DNA from: an uncultured Bacteroidota bacterium
Lineage (GTDB): Bacteria; Bacteroidota; Bacteroidia; Chitinophagales; Chitinophagaceae
Length of the DNA stretch: 5,806 nt
NCBI GenBank assembly: GCA_903906615.1
Contig: CAIVKT010000634.1
Coordinates: 1 to 5,806, forward strand
Direction of reading: 5' to 3'
The position numbers and the translations under genes are program-made. The notes beneath the pieces are model-generated. The model was not told where the DNA came from. It was given only the letters and a program-made list of their open reading frames with translations, and did no database searches. Shown here piece after piece: positions 1-4,291 of this stretch; the first letter of the stretch is position 1; every line of letters starts with the position of its first letter.

Positions 1-111
1 CCGCAGCGCCAGAGCGAGATACGCCAGCACAAAAAGATCATCGTGTGCGAACATTGCGGCCGTATCCTCGTAGATACCGACCTGAACGACAAGGTGAACA
101 ACGCAAAATAA
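1..111 (+). CDS. C4-type zinc-ribbon protein, C-terminal end (5' truncated)
   Basis: The window opens in frame 1 inside a gene, and 36 codons remain before a TAA that is at once followed by a second in-frame TAA (112-114). The remnant contains IIVCEHCGRILV, a Cys-x2-Cys-Gly knuckle (Cys at remnant residues 16 and 19). It is preceded by a basic/polar stretch and followed by an acidic tail. This matches the final half of the C4 zinc ribbon that closes the coiled-coil plus zinc-ribbon proteins (Pfam zf-RING_7 type) common in Bacteroidota. In that family the first Cys pair lies upstream, here outside the window. The role of the family is not well settled; nucleic-acid or protein binding is usually assumed. 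Identification rests on a short piece, but the knuckle and its terminal position are characteristic. Confidence 0.7.
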   Translation, partial: PQRQSEIRQHKKIIVCEHCGRILVDTDLNDKVNNAK

Positions 112-132
112 TAACTCGAAATAGTTTATAAT

Positions 133-161
133 AAAAAAGGAGCCGGTTGGCTCCTTTTTTT
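133..161 (+). terminator. Intrinsic terminator after the zinc-ribbon gene
   Basis: GGAGCC (139-144), loop GGTT, GGCTCC (149-154), then seven T (155-161). Six A (133-138) precede the stem and pair with the T-tract, so the stem can extend to 12 bp. It starts 19 bases after the second stop codon and separates the zinc-ribbon gene from etfBA. The A-tract/T-tract symmetry could make it work in both directions. Confidence 0.9.
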
Positions 162-214
162 GTGGAATAGATTATCGGTAGAAGATACAAGAATGGGGGT
201 AATCGTTTTTTGCC

Positions 215-223
215 TATTTTTGC
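215..223 (+). promoter_or_regulatory. Putative Bacteroidota -7 promoter box for etfB
   Basis: TATTTTTGC is a full match to the Bacteroidota -7 consensus TAnnTTTG. It lies between the upstream terminator and etfB and would give a start near 227-231, so a leader of about 60 nt. No convincing TTTG -33 element is seen 17-23 bases upstream (the region reads GAATGGGGGT), so the call rests on the -7 box and its position. Confidence 0.5.
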
Positions 224-248
224 ACTCCCGTTGCGCCTCAGGCACTTT

Positions 249-275
249 AAGTCCCGGTGGCTATAGGGATGACTT
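249..275 (+). promoter_or_regulatory. Stem-loop in the etfB leader
   Basis: AAGTCCC (249-255) can pair with GGG (266-268) and GACTT (271-275), leaving an AT bulge (269-270) and a 10-nt loop. A small GCC-TCA-GGC hairpin (235-243) sits just before it. Both would be in the RNA made from the predicted promoter. No known riboswitch class is recognised, so this is only a foldable leader of unknown function. Confidence 0.3.
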
Positions 276-290
276 TTAACTTTTGACTTA
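274..290 (+). repeat. Heptad repeat TTTTAAC-TTTTGAC-TTA before etfB
   Basis: Two tandem 7-mers of the form TTTTRAC followed by TTA, ending 2 bases before the etfB ATG. The same array with one extra unit (TTTTGCC) recurs before etfA at 1097-1120. A CACTTTAAG word also precedes both arrays (243-251 and 1087-1095). Such TTTTGAC-type heptads are, from memory, scattered through intergenic regions of many Bacteroidota; no function is known to me. Confidence 0.6.
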
Positions 291-292
291 AG

Positions 293-1036
293 ATGAAAAT
301 ATTAGTTTGTATCTGCCCGGTGCCAGACACCACCACCAAGGTCGCTTTCAGCGATAACAATACACATTTCAGCACACAGGGTGTTACGTTCATCATCAAT
401 CCGTATGATGAGTGGTATGCACTGGTGCGCGCGCTGGAGCTGAAGGAAAGCGGTGCCGCGACTGATGTGCACCTGGTAACCGTAGGCAAGGCTGATGCTG
501 AGCCGGTGATACGTAAGGCCCTCGCACTGGGCGGCGATGAAGCCATACGCATAGATGCAGACAGCAACGATACCTATGCCGTAGCTGCGCAGATAGCCGA
601 ATACGCCAAGACCGTAGGTTACGACCTGGTATTGCTCGGCAAGGAATCAATAGACTATAACAATGGCTCGGTAAGCGCCATGGTAGCCGAGCTTCTGGAT
701 ATGAATTACCTGGGCTTTGCGGCAAAAATAGAGATAGCAGGCACCACGGCCACTGTGACACGCGAAATAGAAGGCGGCGAAGAAACTGATACCTGTAGCC
801 TGCCACTGGCCATTAGCTGCCAGAAGGGTGTAGCCGAAGCGCGCATACCCAATATGCGTGGTATAATGGCTGCACGCACCAAGCCACTGAAAGTGGTTCC
901 GGCTGCTGCAATAGATGCACTCACCACTATAGTAGGCTACGAGCTGCCACCCGCCAAAACAGGCGTGAAGATGATAGCTGCCGACAACATGGACGAGCTG
1001 GTGAACCTGCTGCACACGGAGGCTAAGGTAATTTGA
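293..1036 (+). CDS. etfB: Electron transfer flavoprotein, beta subunit
   Basis: A 247-residue protein, the usual length for EtfB. It forms the EtfAB heterodimer, a soluble cytoplasmic FAD protein that takes electrons from acyl-CoA dehydrogenases and related flavoenzymes and passes them on, classically to ETF:quinone oxidoreductase. Visible family features are the N-terminal strand MKILVCICPVPDT, NPYDEWYALVRALEL (residues 36-50), the nucleotide-loop region GKESIDYNNGS (116-126), and the EtfB signature VTREIEGGEETDTCSLP (155-171). The signature has Asp166 where a Leu/Ile/Val is usual. The motif RIPNMRGIMAARTKPL (184-199) is also typical. The ATG at 293 starts exactly at the conserved MKILV strand and is preceded by A-rich sequence rather than a Shine-Dalgarno, normal for this phylum. 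Its partner etfA follows after an unusually long 110-bp gap. Whether this ETF is classical or electron-bifurcating cannot be decided here. Confidence 0.97.
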   Translation: MKILVCICPVPDTTTKVAFSDNNTHFSTQGVTFIINPYDEWYALVRALELKESGAATDVHLVTVGKADAEPVIRKALALGGDEAIRIDADSNDTYAVAAQIAEYAKTVGYDLVLLGKESIDYNNGSVSAMVAELLDMNYLGFAAKIEIAGTTATVTREIEGGEETDTCSLPLAISCQKGVAEARIPNMRGIMAARTKPLKVVPAAAIDALTTIVGYELPPAKTGVKMIAADNMDELVNLLHTEAKVI

Positions 1037-1037
1037 T

Positions 1038-1083
1038 AATGTGGGCAATGTGAAAATGAATGTGATGAATGTGCAACCACATT
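1038..1083 (+). repeat. AATGTG repeat cluster with hairpin between etfB and etfA
   Basis: AATGTG occurs four times at 1038, 1047, 1059 and 1068 (spacings 9, 12, 9). Its reverse complement CACATT follows at 1078-1083. The last copy and CACATT form a 6-bp stem with a CAAC loop. There is no T-tract, so it is not an intrinsic terminator. The stretch is non-coding and starts right after the etfB stop. Confidence 0.55.
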
Positions 1084-1096
1084 ACTCACTTTAAGG

Positions 1097-1120
1097 TTTT
1101 AACTTTTGCCTTTTGACTTA
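1097..1120 (+). repeat. Heptad repeat TTTTAAC-TTTTGCC-TTTTGAC-TTA before etfA
   Basis: Three tandem 7-mers plus TTA, ending 26 bases before the etfA ATG. It is the longer twin of the array at 274-290 before etfB, differing by one inserted TTTTGCC unit. The preceding CACTTTAAG word (1087-1095) is also shared, so the two regions probably derive from the same repeat family. Confidence 0.6.
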
Positions 1121-1146
1121 ATACTAACTACTAAAGACTAATAAAA

Positions 1147-2121
1147 ATGAGCGTTCTCGTTTTAGTTGAACATACACAAGGCGTATTTAAAAAGAAATCA
1201 CTGGAGGCTATCCAGTATGCGGCCAATATCGCCGGCAGCACAGGCACTACGGTTACGGCTGTGGCTACCGGTAATGTGGGCGATGATGCCATGCAAGCGC
1301 TGGGCGCTTATGGTGCGCAGAAAGTATTGCACACCACGGATGCCCGCCTCGATAATTTTAACTCGCGTGCCTATACCAAGGTAATGATCACTGCCGCGCA
1401 GAAAGAAGGCGCTAAGGTGATCGTGGGCCTGCACGATACGGTGGGCAAGTCAGTATCGCCACGTGTGGCGGCACGCCTGAAAGCCGGCCTGGTGGCAGGC
1501 GCAGTCTCTTACCCCGATCTCAGTAAGGGCTTTGTGGTAAAGAAGAATGTATTCTCCGGCAAGGCATTTGCTTTTGTGAATGTGACCAGCGATATAAAAG
1601 TGATCACACTGATGCCCAATACCTACCCGGTAGTAAAGGGCGAAGGCACGTCTACAGTAGAAAAACTGGATGTGGCTTTTGAAGATAAAGACTTCTCTAT
1701 ACAGGTGAAGGAAGTAGCTAAGGCATCGGGCAGTGTGCCACTCTCCGAAGCAGAGCTGGTAGTGAGTGGTGGCCGCGGTATGAAGGGCCCGGAGAACTGG
1801 TATGTACTGGAAGACCTGGCCAAAGAACTGGGCGCAGCCACAGCCTGTAGCCGCCCCGTGGCCGACAGCCACTGGCGCCCCCATGGCGAGCACGTAGGCC
1901 AAACGGGCGGCACCATACGCCCCAACCTATATATTGCAGTTGGCATATCAGGCGCTATACAGCACCTGGCAGGCGTTAATGGCAGCAAGACCATCGTTGT
2001 CATCAACAAAGACCCCGAAGCGCCTTTCTTTAAGGCTGCCGACTACGGCGTACTGGGCGATGCCATGGAGATAGTGCCAAGGCTCACGGAGGCTGTGAAG
2101 AAGTTTAAAGCGAATCATTAA
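1147..2121 (+). CDS. etfA: Electron transfer flavoprotein, alpha subunit
   Basis: A 324-residue protein, normal for EtfA. It pairs with EtfB and supplies most of the binding site for the redox-active FAD. The N-terminal ETF domain (about 1-190) begins MSVLVLVEHTQG and includes DTVGKSVSPRVAARL (97-111). The C-terminal FAD domain carries SGGRG (207-211), CSRPVAD (234-240) with the Arg near the flavin ring, VGQTG (250-254), LYIAVGISGAIQH (261-273), NKDPEAPFF (287-295) and ADYG (298-301). The PROSITE-type EtfA signature is intact except for Val285 where Ala is usual (TIVVIN instead of TIVAIN). The ATG is preceded by AATAAAA, the common A-rich start context here. It is probably co-transcribed with etfB despite the gap, since no T-tailed terminator separates them and one follows etfA. 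Confidence 0.97.
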   Translation: MSVLVLVEHTQGVFKKKSLEAIQYAANIAGSTGTTVTAVATGNVGDDAMQALGAYGAQKVLHTTDARLDNFNSRAYTKVMITAAQKEGAKVIVGLHDTVGKSVSPRVAARLKAGLVAGAVSYPDLSKGFVVKKNVFSGKAFAFVNVTSDIKVITLMPNTYPVVKGEGTSTVEKLDVAFEDKDFSIQVKEVAKASGSVPLSEAELVVSGGRGMKGPENWYVLEDLAKELGAATACSRPVADSHWRPHGEHVGQTGGTIRPNLYIAVGISGAIQHLAGVNGSKTIVVINKDPEAPFFKAADYGVLGDAMEIVPRLTEAVKKFKANH

Positions 2122-2149
2122 CCCCCAACCCCCTAAAGGGGGCTTCCCC
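2122..2149 (+). repeat. CCCCC-TAAA-GGGGG intergenic dyad
   Basis: CCCCC (2129-2133), TAAA, GGGGG (2138-2142), flanked by CCCCC (2122-2126) and CCCC (2146-2149). It begins directly after the etfA stop. This phrase is a familiar scattered intergenic repeat in Chitinophagaceae-like genomes (from memory). A related dyad lies at 3740-3765. It can form a 5-bp GC hairpin but has no T-tract; the terminator proper follows it. Confidence 0.6.
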
Positions 2150-2158
2150 TTATTTTTT

Positions 2159-2189
2159 AAAGGCTGTCACAATGTGGCAGCTTTTTTTT
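2159..2189 (+). terminator. Intrinsic terminator of the etfBA unit
   Basis: GCTGTCAC (2163-2170), loop AAT, GTGGCAGC (2174-2181), then eight T (2182-2189). The stem has one T-G wobble. Upstream AAA (2159-2161) can pair with the T-tract around a bulged G2162. It lies 37 bases after the etfA stop and fits the end of the etf transcript. Confidence 0.88.
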
Positions 2190-2196
2190 GTTTTCA

Positions 2197-2221
2197 ATAC
2201 TATTTTGTAATATTATAGTAT
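2197..2221 (+). promoter_or_regulatory. Inverted repeat upstream of the first GldN-like gene
   Basis: ATACTAT (2197-2203) and ATAGTAT (2215-2221) are perfect inverted repeats with an 11-bp spacer that holds the palindrome TAATATTA (2208-2215). It contains TTTTGTAA (2203-2210), an 8-mer also present in the blaI dyad (3861-3868). A TTTTTTG tract (2184-2190) and the weak -7-like TATTATAG (2211-2218) overlap it, so it could be an operator on a promoter. AT-richness makes chance matches more likely here. Confidence 0.35.
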
Positions 2222-2244
2222 AGCCATTAAAGCCACGCCAGTCG

Positions 2245-2264
2245 CCACCGCTTTTAAGCCGTGG
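2245..2264 (+). other. Imperfect hairpin in the leader region of the first GldN-like gene
   Basis: CCAC (2245-2248) pairs with GTGG (2261-2264). After one C-C mismatch, GCT (2250-2252) pairs with AGC (2257-2259) around a TTTA loop. There is no T-tract. The remaining stretch up to the start at 2345 shows no gene; it becomes A-rich just before the ATG. A weak -7-like TATGTTTT lies at 2306-2313 without a -33 partner. Confidence 0.25.
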
Positions 2265-2344
2265 TTAAGCAAAGAATAAGAGTGGCTGTAGCCGAAATGC
2301 GTGACTATGTTTTTTACCATTTACCAAACTTAAAACAAAACCAC

Positions 2345-3007
2345 ATGCGCACTAAAAACATTGCTACCACAAAGTTGTTCCTCGTATCGCTTACGGCATT
2401 TTGTATGCTTGCATTTGCCTACAAGGGATATGCAACACCGGGCGGAGGAGCCTGGAAAAAGCAGACAACGCGAATAATAGACCTGGGTGAACAGGAAGAC
2501 ACCATAAAGCACCACATGAAAGATGCCAGCCCCGACACCACATTAGTAGAGCTATGGGTAAACGCCTTCAAAGCGGGCAGGCTCACACTCTATTCCAACA
2601 TAGACCATTCGTTTACCACAAAGCTGAAAAAGGAGCAACTTCTTGAAATGCTGACCTCGAAACCAGACACCGTAATCATGATAGACCCGGTGGATGGCAA
2701 GGAAGTGATGAAAGTAATTCACCACGATCTTAACTACAGCGCGTTCCGCAAATACCGTATACTCGAAGACTGGACGTTTGACCCTGCTACCGGTAAAACC
2801 TCAGTAGAGATAACCGGTATAGCGCCGTTGCGCGAAATATACGGCGAGGCAGGCGAGTTTCGCGGCGTACAGGCTATCTTCTGGATACGCTACAAAGATG
2901 CACGGCCAATCATAGAAAAGCAGGAGCAGTACCACCCCACCAACACCATAAGCAGCAAAATATGGAACGACTATTTTTATGCTGATGAAGTGAAAGACAA
3001 AAACTAA
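2345..3007 (+). CDS. Short secreted GldN-like protein (paralog 1)
   Basis: A 220-residue protein that I place in the GldN/PorN family, a periplasmic part of the type IX secretion and gliding machinery. Residues 1 to about 30 form a signal peptide (basic start, hydrophobic 11-25, likely cut after GYA at 30). The core follows the GldN order: RIIDLGEQE (43-51), NAFKAGRLTLY (73-83), LKKEQLLEML (94-103), DTVIMIDPVDGKE (108-120), YRILEDWTFDPATG (137-150), EITGIAP (155-161), FWIRYKDARPII (179-190), WNDYF (207-211). True GldN is longer, with a C-terminal extension missing here, and sits beside gldK, gldL and gldM, absent from this window. It is therefore an orphan relative, and a role in secretion is not shown. 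An in-frame GTG at 2261 would add 28 residues before the signal peptide; I chose the ATG at 2345, which follows an A-rich tract. Confidence 0.8.
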   Translation: MRTKNIATTKLFLVSLTAFCMLAFAYKGYATPGGGAWKKQTTRIIDLGEQEDTIKHHMKDASPDTTLVELWVNAFKAGRLTLYSNIDHSFTTKLKKEQLLEMLTSKPDTVIMIDPVDGKEVMKVIHHDLNYSAFRKYRILEDWTFDPATGKTSVEITGIAPLREIYGEAGEFRGVQAIFWIRYKDARPIIEKQEQYHPTNTISSKIWNDYFYADEVKDKN

Positions 3008-3027
3008 AAGCTGAAATATCTATCTCT

Positions 3028-3684
3028 ATGTTACTGCAAAAATATCTTACTGGCCTGTTATTACTCGCTGCACTATGCTTAGGCACTGCTGGCTATGCAC
3101 AAAAAAGCAGGGACAAGGTATTTAAGAAGCAAGTGGTGCGTATCATAGACTTTACCGAGCAAGAGCATAATGAAATAGGCGATCATTACCAGGATGCCAA
3201 TGATGATAGTACTTTAATGCAACTGCTTATTCCATTTATGAAAGCAGGCAGAATAATTGCTTACACTGACTCATCTTTTAAACACAAGCTGAATAAGAAA
3301 GGGCTAAAAAAGGCATTAAACCCTATTGTACCAGATACTACAGTTATGATAGACCCTGTAGATGGCAAAGAAATAGAGAAAATAATAGACCGTAATCGCA
3401 ATGGCGAGTACATACATCAATACCGTGTACTCGAAAACTGGAGCTTCGACCCAAAGACCGGCAAAATAGCTATAGAAATAGTAGGCATAGCACCAATCAT
3501 ACAACTTTATATAAACGGTGATAGAAGTTATACCACATTACTATGGTTAAAGTATACCGATGCGAAGCCAGTTATAGCACGGTACGGATCATACAATCCC
3601 GATAACACACTTGCAAGCAAGGTGTGGGCTGATTATTTCTTTTATGATACGCCGCAAAAAGAAGAAGTACGGCAAGTAGAATAA
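3028..3684 (+). CDS. Short secreted GldN-like protein (paralog 2)
   Basis: A 218-residue protein, clearly homologous along its whole length to the gene 20 bp upstream, with which it probably forms an operon. A signal peptide covers residues 1-24 (hydrophobic 8-20, cut after GYA). The GldN-type blocks keep their order: RIIDFTEQE (38-46), PFMKAGRIIAY (69-79), DTTVMIDPVDGKE (103-115), YRVLENWSFDPKTG (132-145), EIVGIAP (150-156), LWLKYTDAKPVI (172-183), WADYF (200-204). No lipobox is seen, so it should be soluble in the periplasm or exported. Base composition is unusual: four 60-base blocks give 20-23 G+C each (about 35%), against 27-36 in three blocks of its paralog. Like its neighbour it lacks the C-terminal part of full GldN. 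Function unknown; one paralog may have specialised or been exchanged from elsewhere. Confidence 0.78.
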   Translation: MLLQKYLTGLLLLAALCLGTAGYAQKSRDKVFKKQVVRIIDFTEQEHNEIGDHYQDANDDSTLMQLLIPFMKAGRIIAYTDSSFKHKLNKKGLKKALNPIVPDTTVMIDPVDGKEIEKIIDRNRNGEYIHQYRVLENWSFDPKTGKIAIEIVGIAPIIQLYINGDRSYTTLLWLKYTDAKPVIARYGSYNPDNTLASKVWADYFFYDTPQKEEVRQVE

Positions 3685-3739
3685 TATAAAAGCGAGTGTC
3701 ACCGGCGATGCTTAAATCCGCGAAGGACAGGCAACACAC

Positions 3740-3765
3740 TCCCCGCCTTATTTTAAAGGAGGGGA
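3740..3765 (+). repeat. GC-rich intergenic dyad (TCCCCGCCTT ... AAGGAGGGGA)
   Basis: TCCCCGCCTT (3740-3749) pairs with AAGGAGGGGA (3756-3765) except for one G-A mismatch; the loop is ATTTTA. It resembles the CCCCC-TAAA-GGGGG element after etfA and the same class of scattered intergenic repeat. It sits in the 198-bp gap (3685-3882) between the GldN-like pair and blaI. That gap shows no gene. It also has a hairpin at 3771-3791 (CAAA-GGCT, AGCC-A-TTTG) and a short GCGTG/CACGC stem (3799-3816), none followed by a T-tract. Confidence 0.5.
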
Positions 3766-3847
3766 CGCGGCAAAGGCTTCCAAGCCATTTGCAAGCGGGC
3801 GTGGTTGCACTCACGCACTACCCTAAATCCACCCTTTAAAAATAAAA

Positions 3848-3878
3848 TTTGGTAATTCCGTTTTGTAACGTACTTTTA
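3848..3878 (+). promoter_or_regulatory. Putative blaI promoter (TTTG ... TACTTTTA)
   Basis: TTTG at 3848-3851 fits the Bacteroidota -33 box. TACTTTTA at 3871-3878, after a 19-bp spacer, matches the -7 consensus TAnnTTTG at all defined positions but the last. Transcription would begin about 4-7 bases after the box, at or next to the blaI ATG (3883), which predicts a leaderless or nearly leaderless mRNA. The -7 box lies in the centre of the inverted repeat 3855-3894. Confidence 0.45.
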
Positions 3879-3894
3879 CGTTATGAAACGGAAT
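3855..3894. promoter_or_regulatory. Large inverted repeat over the blaI promoter and start codon; likely BlaI operator
   Basis: ATTCCGTTTTGTAACGTA (3855-3872), spacer CTTT, TACGTTATGAAACGGAAT (3877-3894). The arms match at 16 of 18 positions. The two exceptions (3864/3885 and 3865/3884) would be G-U pairs in RNA. The inner half-sites TAACGTA and TACGTTA are centred 11 bp apart, one helical turn, and flank the predicted -7 box. The right arm includes the blaI ATG. BlaI/MecI proteins are dimers that bind dyads over their own promoters, so an autoregulatory operator is the natural reading. A start-codon-hiding RNA hairpin is possible if transcription begins further upstream. Confidence 0.7.
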
Positions 3895-4257
3895 AAGACA
3901 TTACCTACACTCACCAAGGCCGAAGAAGAAGTGATGCACATCATCTGGCAGCTGGACCGTTGTGTGGTACGCGATGTGATAGACAAGCTCGGCGACCCTG
4001 ATATGCCCCACAGCACCATATCATCTGTAGTGCGTATACTGGAGAAGAAAGGCTTTGTAGACCACAAGGCATACGGCAAAACCCACGAATACTTCCCCCT
4101 CATCACCAAAGACGACTATGCACAGCACGGTGTAAAAAGCCTGGTGGAAAAGTACTTCAGCGGCTCGCCAAAAAAGCTCGTGAGCTTCCTGGTGGAGAGC
4201 GAGGACATGAACCTGAAAGAGTTGAATGACATTCTGAAAACGCTCGATAAAAAATAG
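3883..4257 (+). CDS. BlaI/MecI/CopY-family transcriptional repressor
   Basis: A 124-residue protein with the length and layout of BlaI-family repressors, cytoplasmic dimers that block transcription until a partner M56 membrane protease signals their inactivation. The winged helix covers about residues 8-72. LTKAEEEVMHIIWQL (10-24) is the typical opening helix. VVRDVIDKL (28-36) starts the helix-turn-helix, HSTISSVVRILEKKGFV (43-59) is the recognition helix region, and the wing follows (60-71). The C-terminal part (75-124) is the dimerisation helix region and includes LVSFLVE (99-105), where the family's cleavage region usually lies; no cleavage site can be assigned. The ATG at 3883 lies inside a 40-bp inverted repeat, so self-repression is likely. 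The M56 gene begins 34 bp downstream, forming the usual repressor/sensor pair. There is no beta-lactamase nearby, so the target is unlikely to be penicillinase. Confidence 0.93.
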   Translation: MKRNKTLPTLTKAEEEVMHIIWQLDRCVVRDVIDKLGDPDMPHSTISSVVRILEKKGFVDHKAYGKTHEYFPLITKDDYAQHGVKSLVEKYFSGSPKKLVSFLVESEDMNLKELNDILKTLDKK

Positions 4258-4291
4258 CCAGTACCATTTTGCTTCACTAAAAAGAAATGTC

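Noticed and set aside
252..273. Resemblance of CCGGTGGCTATAGGGATGA to the 5' start of Bacteroidota 5S rRNA
   Set aside because: Only about 20 bases look similar from memory, the conserved 5S body does not follow, and the stretch runs directly into the heptad array before etfB. Not enough to call a 5S gene or fragment.
247..567. Minus-strand open frame opposite etfB
   Set aside because: Antisense shadow of a strongly supported etfB; low-complexity Ser/Ala-rich translation.
2261..2344. GTG start at 2261 for the first GldN-like gene
   Set aside because: It would put 28 polar residues before a clear signal peptide. The ATG at 2345 gives a standard signal peptide and has an A-rich upstream context.
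3771..3791. Hairpin CAAA-GGCT/AGCC-A-TTTG as terminator of the GldN-like pair
   Set aside because: No T-tract follows and the stem is short with a bulge; no intrinsic terminator can be supported between 3685 and 3882.
3572..3814. Minus-strand open frame across the end of GldN-like 2 and the gap before blaI
   Set aside because: It overlaps a supported gene, has no recognisable domain, and its translation is the odd composition expected of an antisense frame.
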